From the NCBI GenBank assembly GCA_964528055.1, contig CAZGQM010000008.1, positions 83,051-147,050 on the forward strand: a stretch of DNA of 64,000 nt, in the 5' to 3' direction. Positions 15,487 through 24,447 of this stretch are shown in pieces. Numbering within the stretch: position 1 is the first letter of the stretch; every line of letters begins with the position of its first letter. Under the pieces are notes generated by a model. That model ran no database searches. It was not told the origin of the DNA and worked only from the letters and a program-made list of their open reading frames with translations. This DNA is from Geoanaerobacter sp964528055 (lineage in GTDB: Bacteria > Desulfobacterota > Desulfuromonadia > Geobacterales > DSM-12255). The position numbers and the translations under genes were made by a program.

Positions 15487-16719
15487 ATGTACTGGGAAAG
15501 CCTGGGCTTTACGGAACCGCCGTTCGCCCTTACCCCAAATCCCGATTTTCTCTTCATGAGCACATACCATCAGGAGGCGTTCGCGCACCTGTTGTATGCC
15601 ATCGACACCCGTGCAGGCTTCATCGAACTCTCGGGTGAGGTCGGCACCGGCAAGACCACCATCATCCGCACCCTTCTGGAGCAGTTGTCCCCTGAAACCC
15701 ACCGGAGCGCCTTCATCTTCAACCCGACAATCTCCCCCCTCGGCCTCCTTCAGGAGATCAACCGTGAGTTCGGTCTCACTTCGACATCCATTGAGACTCA
15801 TGAACTTCACAAGGAACTGAACGGGTTTCTTCTGCGGGAGAACAGAGCAGGACATACCGTCGTGCTTGTGATCGACGAGGCTCAGAATCTCTCTCCGGAA
15901 GTTCTGGAACAGGTCCGGCTTATCTCCAACCTGGAAACCGCGCAGGCAAAACTGATCCAGATCGTCCTCGTCGGCCAGCCAGAGCTCCAAAGACTGCTGG
16001 CACGCCGGGAACTTCGCCAACTCGCACAAAGGATTACGGTACGCTACCACCTCAGGCCGATGGAGTCGACCGATGTGCACACCTATATCCGCCACAGAAT
16101 CAAGATCGCTGCCAAGGGTAGAGAGCCGGTCACCTTTACTTCCGGCGCAGTCAAACGGATTTGCAGGTTTTCAGGGGGGCTCCCCAGGCTCATCAATGCA
16201 GTCTGCGACAGATCCCTGTTACTGGCCTATACTCTGGGGTCACCCGAGATCACAGCTGCAATGGCAACGAAGTCCATTGCCGACGTCATACAAGAGGTAC
16301 GGCCTCGATCATATGGTCTCCGCCATGCTGTAATTGCCGCACTCGTCGTCGTAGCAATCGCGGCATCCGGAATTGCCGTCATCTCCTATAGCAACAAACA
16401 ACTCCCTCAACAGAACTCGGAATTACGGGCTAAAATCCCCGAAGAGAGCAGAACTTTGAACCAGCCAGAAGATGCCAACGGAGTGAAAGTATTGCAGGGG
16501 CTACTGAAAACCGCCGGGCATTTCGCTGGGACACCAGACGGAATCTTTGACAGCAGCACTGAAAGCGGCGTCCGCAGCTTCCAGCAGACAGAAGGGCTTA
16601 TTGTGGATGGAAAACCCGGGGGAAAAACACTCATGAGCCTCTACCAGCGGACAGGCGGCACCTTCCCGACCGCACCCCGCGACAACCGGCAAAACAACGT
16701 GGTCGAGGATCCCCGATGA
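15487..16719 (+). CDS. gspA: GspA/ExeA-type AAA ATPase with peptidoglycan-binding domain
   Basis: The 410-residue protein has an AAA domain (about 1-265) with Walker A GEVGTGKTT (50-58), Walker B VLVIDEAQNLS and the arginine finger region LAQRITVRYHL. One membrane helix follows at about 275-297. The C-terminal part (about 340-395) is a peptidoglycan-binding-like domain with GTPDGIFDSSTESGVRSFQQ. In type II secretion, ExeA with ExeB helps place the secretin in the cell wall using ATP. AAGGGAC precedes ATG. It overlaps gspB by four bases. No other type II genes are in the window, so the partners must be elsewhere. Confidence 0.85.
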   Translation: MYWESLGFTEPPFALTPNPDFLFMSTYHQEAFAHLLYAIDTRAGFIELSGEVGTGKTTIIRTLLEQLSPETHRSAFIFNPTISPLGLLQEINREFGLTSTSIETHELHKELNGFLLRENRAGHTVVLVIDEAQNLSPEVLEQVRLISNLETAQAKLIQIVLVGQPELQRLLARRELRQLAQRITVRYHLRPMESTDVHTYIRHRIKIAAKGREPVTFTSGAVKRICRFSGGLPRLINAVCDRSLLLAYTLGSPEITAAMATKSIADVIQEVRPRSYGLRHAVIAALVVVAIAASGIAVISYSNKQLPQQNSELRAKIPEESRTLNQPEDANGVKVLQGLLKTAGHFAGTPDGIFDSSTESGVRSFQQTEGLIVDGKPGGKTLMSLYQRTGGTFPTAPRDNRQNNVVEDPR

Positions 16720-17327
16720 GTCTGATACTGGATGCTCTGAGAAAGATGGAGCAGGAACGAAAAGCTAAAAGCAAGGGAACCGTCGATATCCGCCCAGATG
16801 TATTGAGTTACCGGGGAGCCCCACCAAAGCCTGCGCGAAATCGCTTTCTGCCTGCTGCAATCGCCTTGCTCCTCATTTCTGTTCTGGTAACTGCAGGGCT
16901 TCTGCTCAGGGGGGGCAAATCCGAACCGCAGATACATCCGGCGGAACCAGTGGCAAGGTCCGTTGTCACCCCCGAGATTCAACCTGCCTCTCTCCCCACT
17001 CCACCAATCCAGCCGCCCCAGGCTGCACCCGTACCCGTGCGAACAGCGCCTGCTGTCGCACAACCGATTCACTCCCCAAAAAAGGCAGAAGCGGATGCGC
17101 CGCCTGTAGCCTCAACTGAACCTGCAGGCAGTTCAAACATCACCATATCGGGCATTGCATGGCAGGACGAGCGGAACATGAGGCGAGCCGTTATCAACGG
17201 AGTGCTTGTCAGTGAGGGGACCGAGATTGCCGGAGCCCGCATCGTTGAAATCAAGGAAAACCGGGTAAAGTTCTCTCGGGATGGTCAGACATTCGAAGTA
17301 ATCTACTCCTCCGCATTTCCCCGCTGA
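16716..17327 (+). CDS. gspB: GspB-type protein, partner of GspA
   Basis: The 203-residue protein starts MSLILDALRKMEQERK, the usual opening of GspB/ExeB. A membrane helix spans about 48-66, then comes a Pro/Ala-rich linker (about 70-130). The C-terminal 60 residues carry the GspB domain (ISGIAWQDERNMRRAVING to IYSSAFPR), which is periplasmic. With GspA it is thought to assemble the type II secretin. Its ATG overlaps the gspA stop, a classical translational coupling. Confidence 0.85.
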   Translation: MSLILDALRKMEQERKAKSKGTVDIRPDVLSYRGAPPKPARNRFLPAAIALLLISVLVTAGLLLRGGKSEPQIHPAEPVARSVVTPEIQPASLPTPPIQPPQAAPVPVRTAPAVAQPIHSPKKAEADAPPVASTEPAGSSNITISGIAWQDERNMRRAVINGVLVSEGTEIAGARIVEIKENRVKFSRDGQTFEVIYSSAFPR

Positions 17328-17528
17328 TACAAATCGAGATTTTCCAACCGGATCATCGAAACGGTACATGGATGTCTGGTACCCTGATCGGTCGACCCAC
17401 AGTTAGATGCAAAAAGAGACGACTGCATAAAGGGATTCAGAATAACCACCGGAATAATTCAAAGAGGTATAGAGAAAACTCCCCTCTCCCATTGACTCTA
17501 CTTATCATGAATATCCACTTTCTTCAGC

Positions 17529-18314
17529 CTATCTCAGCACACATTTCGTATTAACATCAATTATTGCTCCAGCTTTAGTTAATTCTGCGCAGGTAAAGGA
17601 TTCTTCCATGTCAATAGGTCTTCCTCGTTGTGGATCAAATTTGGACTTTATGACAAAATAGGCATTACGAACATCAGTGCCAGAGAAATTAGCGTTTTGT
17701 ATATTAGCTTTCGAGAAATTTGTTGAATTAACTATTGCACCGTTGAAGTTTACACCATCCAATATCATTCCCTTGAAACTTGCACCCGACAAATCAGCAT
17801 ATGAGAAGTTTGTGCCTTGTATTTTAGTGCCTGAGAAATCTATGTATTTCAGCTTTGCACCGGTAAAATCTGCTTGAGTCAAGTCGGCACCTTCAAAGTA
17901 TCCTTTACTGATATCAGTAACTTTCAAGCTCGTTTTCTTGAGGCTTGCATTTACAAACTTAGCATGATGCAAATAATTATTATTTAGATTAGCTCCATCA
18001 AGAACAGCTGAAGTAAAGTCAACTTCATCTAAATTGCTTTTATTGATAATTGCTCCTGTAAGATTGGCTTTCTTAAAGATACATTGTCCACATTCACCAA
18101 GTGTAGAATTGCTCAGATTCGCTCGTGTAAAATTTGAATCATGAAGGTCTAGTTTATTAAAGTCTTCATTTTGTAAACTTGCATCAGTAAAGTTGCAATT
18201 TTCACAATTCCCACCTGACTTAACTTTATTAATATCTTCTGGGTTAAACCCAAACACCAACGAACAGCAACCAAAAGTGATTACAGCCAAACAAGCAAAA
18301 ATGAACAGTTTCAT
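17529..18314 (-). CDS. secreted pentapeptide-repeat protein
   Basis: The 261-residue product has a signal peptide (about 1-22, ending near FGFNP) and a mature part made of pentapeptide repeats of the A(D/N)LxX kind, about 30 units, such as ANLSNSTLGECGQCIFKKAN and ADLSGASFKG. These fold into a right-handed square beta helix. There is a cysteine pair near the N-terminus (GGNCENCNF) and another at GECGQC, which could form disulfides. The codons are visibly AT-rich compared with the neighbours, which suggests transfer. Function is not known for exported members. AGGTTTAGATG region gives a fair binding site (GGAGGTTTAG before ATG). Confidence 0.8.
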   Translation of the reverse strand: MKLFIFACLAVITFGCCSLVFGFNPEDINKVKSGGNCENCNFTDASLQNEDFNKLDLHDSNFTRANLSNSTLGECGQCIFKKANLTGAIINKSNLDEVDFTSAVLDGANLNNNYLHHAKFVNASLKKTSLKVTDISKGYFEGADLTQADFTGAKLKYIDFSGTKIQGTNFSYADLSGASFKGMILDGVNFNGAIVNSTNFSKANIQNANFSGTDVRNAYFVIKSKFDPQRGRPIDMEESFTCAELTKAGAIIDVNTKCVLR

Positions 18315-18435
18315 CTAAACCTCCAGAAAAAGGGATAGGAATGTGCTTTTTTCGAGTTGAGACGATATCACCGAAAATGAGCAATCGTCAATGACATTTA
18401 TCTTAATTTGTGGTCATTCAAAGATAGGGAGCAGC

Positions 18436-18461
18436 AAGGGCGATCTTCATGGGTCGCCCTT
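18436..18461. terminator. hairpin between the EamA and pentapeptide genes
   Basis: AAGGGCGA and TCGCCCTT make an 8-base perfect stem around a 10-base loop, located just past the EamA stop on the minus strand. No strong T-run follows, so it is a weak or Rho-assisted terminator at best. Confidence 0.4.
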
Positions 18462-18499
18462 AACTGTATGAAGGTTGCGAGGATTTTGGGGGAATTGGG

Positions 18500-19372
18500 C
18501 TAACCCAACCGTATCATGATTGCGCCGGCAAGGATGAACAGCGCCGAGACCAGACGAATCCTGCCGAACGACTCCCCGAGAAAGAGAATGCCGATCAGCA
18601 CGCCCACCAGGATGCTTACCTGCCTGACCGGCACCGCATAGCTGACAGGAGAGAGATTCAGGCCGTATCTGAAGGTAAGAAACGATGCCATCATCACCGG
18701 ACCGCTCCAGAGGATAAGATGCCAGTTTTCCCGCAACTCCGCACCTATGTGGCGACGGTACCTGGGGCGAACCAGGTTTAGCGTCATCATGAGGAGCATG
18801 ATCACTACGAGAAAATAGGTGAAATAGAATGGAGAATAGTTTCTGACCCCGGTCTTTTCGGCTATCGAGCCAATGGAGTAGATAAAGCCCGCTGCCAGAG
18901 CAGCCTGCACCGGTCGGCTCCCAAGGTCCCTGAATGGACGCAGCATCTCGGCCAAGGAAAGTCTCTGCATCTGTACCGTATAGGCGCCAAAAACCACCAG
19001 CATGATGCCGAAAACACCGGGGACGGAAAGGTGCTCACCGAGCAGAGCTATCCCCCAGATCGGCACATAGATCATGGAGGTCTGGCAGAGAGGGTAGATC
19101 ACCGATAGATCGCCACCTCGATACGCTCGCCCGTTCAACAGATGGTAAAGCACAAAACAGACCGCACCCACCACAATCAGAAGGAGGGTACCGGTCGGCG
19201 GCCAGTAAAAAGGATCAGGGGCAAGAGGGAGCGAAAGGGTGAAGAGTCCTCCTGAAGCGATGAACATCCACCAGATAAAGACCGTCTTGTGACGGCTCCT
19301 CTTGACCAACAGGTTCCAGAGGGCGTGCATAACCGCAGAGATGAAGATAAGGGTAAACGCGGTAGTGGACAT
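18500..19372 (-). CDS. EamA/DMT family transporter
   Basis: The 290-residue protein is almost entirely hydrophobic with about ten membrane segments in two five-helix halves, the EamA (drug/metabolite transporter) fold. The second half begins near residue 150 after PFRDLGSRPVQAALAA. Members export amino acids, sugars or other metabolites across the inner membrane; the substrate here is unknown. Its neighbour on the same strand upstream (19445) is the FtsX-type permease, about 70 bases away, so cotranscription with the export cluster is possible. Confidence 0.82.
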   Translation of the reverse strand: MSTTAFTLIFISAVMHALWNLLVKRSRHKTVFIWWMFIASGGLFTLSLPLAPDPFYWPPTGTLLLIVVGAVCFVLYHLLNGRAYRGGDLSVIYPLCQTSMIYVPIWGIALLGEHLSVPGVFGIMLVVFGAYTVQMQRLSLAEMLRPFRDLGSRPVQAALAAGFIYSIGSIAEKTGVRNYSPFYFTYFLVVIMLLMMTLNLVRPRYRRHIGAELRENWHLILWSGPVMMASFLTFRYGLNLSPVSYAVPVRQVSILVGVLIGILFLGESFGRIRLVSALFILAGAIMIRLG

Positions 19373-19444
19373 CCGGTGATTATAGGGGGAGCTGTTAGCA
19401 GAGTCTACAGGTTTTGCTCTTTAATCAGTTTGCAGCGGTCCAGT

Positions 19445-20599
19445 TCAACCGATCCGCCTCAGACCATCCGCTATCCGGATCGTCGCCCCGCGCCATGTCG
19501 GGAAAATGCCGGCCACTGTGCCGACAACGGCCGCAGCAAGGAGATCGAGGTAGACAGTATCTCCAGTCACACGGAAAACCGGGAAGAATTGCGAGAGTTC
19601 CCGCTCAATCCACTGCGCAGCAGGAAAGGTAAGGATAACCCCTACCACTCCACCGGTAATGGCTATGAAGAGAGATTCGCCAAAGACCACCGCCCCGATG
19701 TGAAGTCCCCCGAAACCAAGAGTCTTTAAGGTAGCATACTCGGCAATCCGCTCCCGAGCGGTCATGGCCATGGTATTTGCCGCAACCACCATGATGATGA
19801 CGATCACGACATAGGAGACAAACTGAATGGCGACGACAATAGCCTCGGTCATGGCGACAAAGCCAAGCTGGAACGCTTTTTCGGTCTCAGTAAGGGTCTC
19901 CGCAAGGGAGTTCCTGAACCGGTCATCCACTCCCTGGGCAACCTCTGCCGCCTGCTCAGGTCTCTTGACTCCTATCAGGAATATGCCGGTCTGGTCAGCA
20001 CGCCGCGGAATGGTCCTCTTGAGGGTCTCGTTCAGATAGTCCCAATGGAAGAAAAACTGACTCTCATCGGTGGTTCTTTCCGCACCTCGGTAAATCCCCC
20101 TAAGCACGAACTCCCACTGGCCGGGGAATATCGTCCCCTTAAGCGTGATCTGGTCTCCAAGCTTCCAGCCATGCTTTTCGGCAAGTTTTCTCCCCGCGAC
20201 CGCACCCTTGCGGTCCCGGATAAAGGCCTTTCGTTCTTCGCCGGCAAGCCTGAACTCGGGATAGAGATCAAGATAATTGCCTGAAACTGCAAAATTCGGG
20301 AAAAAATTCTTTTCCGTCTTATAAATGCCGCCGAACCAGTTCGCATTGGCGACATCAGTCACCCCGGAGACCTGACGTATCTTTTCGCGATAGGAGATGG
20401 GGAGCGAGAAGACCAGTGATATGGAGTTTCTCGTGATGAGGCGAGTGGCGGATGATGATTCGGCACCAAGATACCAGAGCTCCACAAGGGTACGGAGCAG
20501 CCCGAAGGCAATAATCGCTACGGCAACTCCCGCAATGGTCAGGAGCGAGCGCAAGGGGTGGCGGAATGCATTGCGGATGATCATCTTGAAAAAGAACAT
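19445..20599 (-). CDS. ABC transporter permease, MacB/FtsX (DevC-like) type
   Basis: The 384-residue protein has a first helix at about residues 14-36, a periplasmic domain (about 40-255), and three C-terminal helices at about 262-290, 315-338 and 350-372. The FtsX block includes MTARERIAEYATLKTLGFGG. Its stop side overlaps nothing, but its start (20599) is the last base of the ATPase stop, so the two are translationally coupled. With the ATPase at 20599-21279 and adaptor at 22497-23711 it forms a MacAB/DevBCA-like exporter. The substrate is unknown. Confidence 0.85.
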   Translation of the reverse strand: MFFFKMIIRNAFRHPLRSLLTIAGVAVAIIAFGLLRTLVELWYLGAESSSATRLITRNSISLVFSLPISYREKIRQVSGVTDVANANWFGGIYKTEKNFFPNFAVSGNYLDLYPEFRLAGEERKAFIRDRKGAVAGRKLAEKHGWKLGDQITLKGTIFPGQWEFVLRGIYRGAERTTDESQFFFHWDYLNETLKRTIPRRADQTGIFLIGVKRPEQAAEVAQGVDDRFRNSLAETLTETEKAFQLGFVAMTEAIVVAIQFVSYVVIVIIMVVAANTMAMTARERIAEYATLKTLGFGGLHIGAVVFGESLFIAITGGVVGVILTFPAAQWIERELSQFFPVFRVTGDTVYLDLLAAAVVGTVAGIFPTWRGATIRIADGLRRIG

Positions 20600-21279
20600 C
20601 AGGCCACCAGGATCCCCTTTTCAAGCTGAATGACGCGATGTGCCTTTTCTGCGGCACGTGGATCGTGGGTCACCATGATGATGGTCTTGCCGAACTCCCT
20701 TACCAGGCGGTCCATGAGGGAAAGGATCTCCCCGGCCGATACCCGGTCAAGATCACCTGTCGGCTCGTCGGCAACAAGGATGGTCGGATCCGTAACTATG
20801 GCCCGGGCAACCGCAACCCTCTGCTGCTGACCGCCAGAGAGCTGCGACGGATAGTGGTCCATCCTGTCCGAGAGGGCAACCAGCCCAAGAACGGTCTCCA
20901 CATGCTCGCGACGCGCCTTTCGAGAAAGAGTAGTCAAGAGAAGGGGGAGCTCCACATTTTCAAATGCGGTGAGAACCGGCATCAGGTTGTAAAACTGGAA
21001 GATGAAGCCGACATGCATGGCCCTCCAGGCAGCCAGATCGGTCTCTGAGAGGGTTGTGATATCAACCCCGCCGACAATGATGCTCCCCTGGTCCGCCTTG
21101 TCGATCCCAGCGATGAGATTGAGGAGTGTGCTCTTGCCTGATCCGGACGGCCCCATAAGCGCCAGGAATTCCCCGGACTCAATGGCTAAGGTGATATCCT
21201 CCAGCACCGGCACCAACTGGCTGCCGCGCCGGTAGGATTTGACAATCCCCCTGATATCAACAAGTGGCTCAGCGGTCAT
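20599..21279 (-). CDS. ABC transporter ATPase, MacB/LolD type
   Basis: The 226-residue nucleotide-binding protein has Walker A GPSGSGKST (43-51), Q-loop FIFQFYNLMPVL, signature LSGGQQQRVAVARAI, Walker B ILVADEPTGDLD and a switch histidine in MVTHDPRAAEK. The loop after the Q-loop (NLMPVLTAFENVELPLL) is typical of LolD/MacB ATPases. It energises the adjacent FtsX-type permease. It lies between the PP2C response regulator and the permease. Confidence 0.92.
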   Translation of the reverse strand: MTAEPLVDIRGIVKSYRRGSQLVPVLEDITLAIESGEFLALMGPSGSGKSTLLNLIAGIDKADQGSIIVGGVDITTLSETDLAAWRAMHVGFIFQFYNLMPVLTAFENVELPLLLTTLSRKARREHVETVLGLVALSDRMDHYPSQLSGGQQQRVAVARAIVTDPTILVADEPTGDLDRVSAGEILSLMDRLVREFGKTIIMVTHDPRAAEKAHRVIQLEKGILVA

Positions 21280-21304
21280 ATAGGTATCTGCACTCCTCAG
21301 GCCA

Positions 21305-22495
21305 TTACCTGACCGTGGCTACCACCAGCGACAGGTCGTCCCTGAGCGGAACATCTGCAATAAAGCGCTCCATATCATCCAGAACCTTGCCGAGCGCCGA
21401 TTGCGTGTCAATTGTGCCTGCAGAGATAAGAGCCCTTGCAAGACGACCAGCCCCATACGATTCTGCGTGTATGTTTTCTGCCTCTACAATGCCGTCCGTA
21501 AAAAGAAGAAATCGGTCTCCTCTGTCAAATGAGAGGGTCTTTTGCTCAAATTCCATCTTAGGCAGTACGCCGATGATCATCCCTTCGGCATCCAGCTCTT
21601 CCACCGTACCACCTTCTCGCAGCAACATCTGCGGATTGTGACCGGCACTGGCATAGCAGAGTGTTTTCCAGCGCTCGTCAAAACGGAGATAGAACATACT
21701 GACAAAAAGTCCGGCCCGGGAAAGATCGTCATACAACGCTTCATTCAGAAGGCTCAGCATCTCGCCGCATCCAATATGCGACGCGGAGGTCCTCCCCTGA
21801 AGGGCTCCGCGAATCTCGGCCGCAATGAGTGCCGAGCCGACATTGTGACCTGCCACATCTGCGATTACCACATCGAGGATACCGTCTCCACGATTGAACA
21901 GGTCGTAATAATCGCCTCCCAGTTGACCGACAGGGCGATAGTGGGAAGCAAATGCAAGCCGGTCGGTGCTGGGGAAGTACTGCGGAATAAGGGCAGCCTG
22001 TATGGCCCGGGCAAGCTCCATCTCCTTGGCAACCATCGCCTTCTCCAACAGAGCCTGGCGGATCTGCTCCGTCTGCTGCATCACTTTTTGCTCCAGATCC
22101 TCCTGGTACGCACGGTGCTCCAGGTAAAGACGTCGCTGCTCCAGAGCATTTCGGACGGTCACGCTCAACCGCTCGGAAGGAAACGGCTTGACTAGGTAGT
22201 CCACGGCACCCATATGGATACATCGCATGGCTGTTTCCGTATTATCCAGACTGGTAAGCATAATGACAAAGATGTCACTGAACCTGCTGCGAATCTCCTG
22301 CAGAAGCTCCAGACCGCTTCGTCCAGGCATGATGATATCGGAAATTACCAGGCTGAACTCACCTGATTCGAGCAGCGCCAAGGCCCCTTCCACATCTACA
22401 GCCTCACTGCAGTCATACCCTTCGTCGGTCAGTGCATCAAGGAGCACTGCTCGAATCGACCTGCTGTCGTCAACCACCAGAATCCTGTCATTCAT
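21305..22495 (-). CDS. response regulator with PP2C/SpoIIE phosphatase output
   Basis: The 396-residue protein starts with a receiver domain (1-120) with acidic pocket VVDD (about 7-10), phospho-acceptor D53 (ISDIIMPG) and the conserved K in YLVKPF. A coiled linker follows (125-165). The C-terminal SpoIIE/PP2C phosphatase domain (about 185-395) has GGDYYDLF, a metal-binding DVAGHNVGSALIAAEIRGAL and LFTDGIVEAEN. Such proteins dephosphorylate anti-anti-sigma factors or other Ser/Thr-phosphoproteins when the receiver is phosphorylated. No anti-sigma partners or sensor kinase are next to it. Two bases separate it from the adaptor gene upstream, so it is in the exporter operon. Confidence 0.88.
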   Translation of the reverse strand: MNDRILVVDDSRSIRAVLLDALTDEGYDCSEAVDVEGALALLESGEFSLVISDIIMPGRSGLELLQEIRSRFSDIFVIMLTSLDNTETAMRCIHMGAVDYLVKPFPSERLSVTVRNALEQRRLYLEHRAYQEDLEQKVMQQTEQIRQALLEKAMVAKEMELARAIQAALIPQYFPSTDRLAFASHYRPVGQLGGDYYDLFNRGDGILDVVIADVAGHNVGSALIAAEIRGALQGRTSASHIGCGEMLSLLNEALYDDLSRAGLFVSMFYLRFDERWKTLCYASAGHNPQMLLREGGTVEELDAEGMIIGVLPKMEFEQKTLSFDRGDRFLLFTDGIVEAENIHAESYGAGRLARALISAGTIDTQSALGKVLDDMERFIADVPLRDDLSLVVATVR

Positions 22496-22496
22496 A

Positions 22497-23711
22497 TTAC
22501 TTTTTCTCCGCGAGCTTTACCTTCATTCCATCTGCAAGTTTGGACGACGGCCTGATCACGATCGTCTCCCCGGCCTTTACCCCGCTCACGATCTCCACCA
22601 AATCACCACCTCCGCTACCTGGAACGACCGGCACCCTCTGAACCCGTTCACCTTTAAGAAGAAACAGATACTTCTTCCCACCTTCATTCACCAGTGCCCC
22701 AAGCGGAACTGCTGTCATAGGTCGTTGCTCGGACGGTGTTACTGCCCGTTCCAGAAAAGCCACTTTGGCACTCATCTCAGGGAGAATCCTCTGATCAATC
22801 TCCATGAAACCGACTTTTACCATGACACTTGCCTTGCTCCTGTCCGCTGTAGGGACGATTATCAGCAGCCTGCCACGGAACCGGAGATCAGGCAGGGCAT
22901 CCAGCTGTATCTCGCACGGCTGACCAACCTTTATCTTAGCCAGATTGGACTCGGAGACATCTGCCTCCACCTGCACCGAACGAAGATCGGCAATGGTCAC
23001 CACCGCAGCCTTTGCATTTGCTGCCGCGCCAATGGGTGTTACGATATCCCCAACGTCCGCATTCTTCGTCAAAACCACTGCGTCAAACGGAGCACGGATC
23101 ATTGTGTAATCAAGTGCAGCATCGGCACCTGCCAGAGCGGCAGCACTACTCCTGACACCCGCAGACATTCCAGCCCGGAGTGCCAACGCCCTGTTCAAAC
23201 GCGCCTCGGCACTGTCGAAATCGGCCTGCGCCACGATACCTTCTGCCAGCAGCTCCCCGATGCGCTTAAAAGATCGCGATGCATCGGTAAACTCGGCCAT
23301 TGCCTGATCAAGGTTGGCCTTTGCCGAGGCCAGGTTGGCCAATGCCAGATTTCGGCTTGCAGTGGTATCACGGTTCTCCAGACGGGCCATAAGTTGACCT
23401 TTTCTGACTCGACTCCCCTCCTCTACCCCAAGCCACTCAAGCTGGCCTGTGGTCTTGGGGGCCACTGCTGCCTTTCTCTGAGCAACCACGTAGCCGCTGG
23501 CATTGAGTACCGTCAATGCCTGCGAAGGATATACCTGGCTCACTGTGACCGTTTCGACCGTTAATGCCGGTTTGAAAAAGAGTCCGACGGACAGAGCCAG
23601 CACCAGGATCAACACGATAACTGCAATGAGACGGAGACTCTTTGGGCGGGCAGGTCGAAATCCTGCCCGCTGCTTATCTATGGTCAACCTGCTGAGATCT
23701 TGTTCACCCAT
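22497..23711 (-). CDS. periplasmic adaptor (MacA/HlyD family) of the ABC exporter
   Basis: The 404-residue protein has an N-terminal membrane anchor (about 27-47) and the usual adaptor order: barrel-sandwich halves around a coiled coil (about 115-215, NLALANLASAKANLDQAMAE) and a beta-barrel with VVTIADLRSVQVEADVSESN. It links the inner-membrane permease to an outer-membrane channel such as TolC. It is the first gene of the run adaptor-regulator-ATPase-permease. Its start is about 18 bases past the SOD terminator, so its own promoter must lie inside the terminator or rpoH-side region, or it is fed by readthrough. Confidence 0.85.
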   Translation of the reverse strand: MGEQDLSRLTIDKQRAGFRPARPKSLRLIAVIVLILVLALSVGLFFKPALTVETVTVSQVYPSQALTVLNASGYVVAQRKAAVAPKTTGQLEWLGVEEGSRVRKGQLMARLENRDTTASRNLALANLASAKANLDQAMAEFTDASRSFKRIGELLAEGIVAQADFDSAEARLNRALALRAGMSAGVRSSAAALAGADAALDYTMIRAPFDAVVLTKNADVGDIVTPIGAAANAKAAVVTIADLRSVQVEADVSESNLAKIKVGQPCEIQLDALPDLRFRGRLLIIVPTADRSKASVMVKVGFMEIDQRILPEMSAKVAFLERAVTPSEQRPMTAVPLGALVNEGGKKYLFLLKGERVQRVPVVPGSGGGDLVEIVSGVKAGETIVIRPSSKLADGMKVKLAEKK

Positions 23712-23728
23712 CTATGCCAACTCCAAGA

Positions 23729-23756
23729 AAAAAGGCAGGGCACGCAGCCCTGCCTC
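23729..23756 (-). terminator. intrinsic terminator after superoxide dismutase
   Basis: On the minus strand AGGCAGGGC-TGCGT-GCCCTGCCT is a 9-base stem followed by TTTTTTCTTGG. It begins 26 bases after the SOD stop and ends about 15 bases before the adaptor start. Confidence 0.85.
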
Positions 23757-23782
23757 ACTATACAGCTGCGTCACGACACACT

Positions 23783-24361
23783 CTATTTGCATCGCGCCTC
23801 TACCGCTTTCCACTCCAGATTCGCGAAAAATGCCTGGATGTAGTCAGCTCGCTTTAGGCCATAGTCGAGCATAAAGGCATGCTCAAAGACATCCATTATA
23901 AGAAGAGGCTGACAACCAGCCGCATTGGCAACATCATGCTCATTGATCCAGAAGTTTATCAGCTGGCCATTGGCCGGATCCTGGTAAAGCGCAACCCATC
24001 CGATGCCGCGCATTGCCCCGGTAGCACGGAAGTCCTTCTCCCAGTTCTCCACGCTTCCGAAACTCTCGGCCATCTTTGCAGCAACCTTGCTCCCCTTGTC
24101 CAGCGGCGCACTTCCTCCAAGGTTCTCGAAGTAGAGTTCATGGAGCCGCATACCGTTAAATTCCCAGCCAAGCCGCCGCTTCAGCTCGGCATACTCCGGA
24201 GTGGCTGCCTTGTCGCCCTTCAGCAGCCCGTCCAGTGTCTCCAGAACCTTGTTGGTGTTGGTTACATACCCCTGGTAGAGTGTGAAGTGATTCTTCAGCA
24301 GCGTCTCACTAAAGCCGGCCATGCCGATTAGCTTGGAATAATCTTTTGCAGTATAGGTCAT
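23783..24361 (-). CDS. superoxide dismutase, Fe/Mn type
   Basis: The 192-residue protein has the metal ligands of Fe/Mn superoxide dismutase: H26 in KNHFTLY, H74 in MRLHELYF, D157 and H161 in DVFEHAFMLDYG. The second motif is MRLHELYFEN rather than the common NHxxYW, so this belongs to a divergent branch of the family. It converts superoxide to peroxide and oxygen, which matters for an anaerobe meeting air. The frame extends to 24451, but ATG 24361 has AAGGGGG nine bases upstream and the protein start MTYTAKDY fits. Which metal is used cannot be stated. Confidence 0.85.
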   Translation of the reverse strand: MTYTAKDYSKLIGMAGFSETLLKNHFTLYQGYVTNTNKVLETLDGLLKGDKAATPEYAELKRRLGWEFNGMRLHELYFENLGGSAPLDKGSKVAAKMAESFGSVENWEKDFRATGAMRGIGWVALYQDPANGQLINFWINEHDVANAAGCQPLLIMDVFEHAFMLDYGLKRADYIQAFFANLEWKAVEARCK

Positions 24362-24447
24362 CTCTGATATCCCCCTTCGTAAATGTTTATTCTCCTGACA
24401 TAGAATTAAACCACGGGAGCAAGGAAATGCAAGTCGTGCTGAAAGGA

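Noticed and set aside
15352..16095. 247-codon open frame on the minus strand
   Set aside because: It is antisense to gspA, whose Walker motifs and start are unambiguous.
22227..23564. 445-codon open frame on the plus strand
   Set aside because: It is antisense to the regulator and adaptor genes, which have clear domains and starts; its own text is Cys/His-rich and shows no domain.
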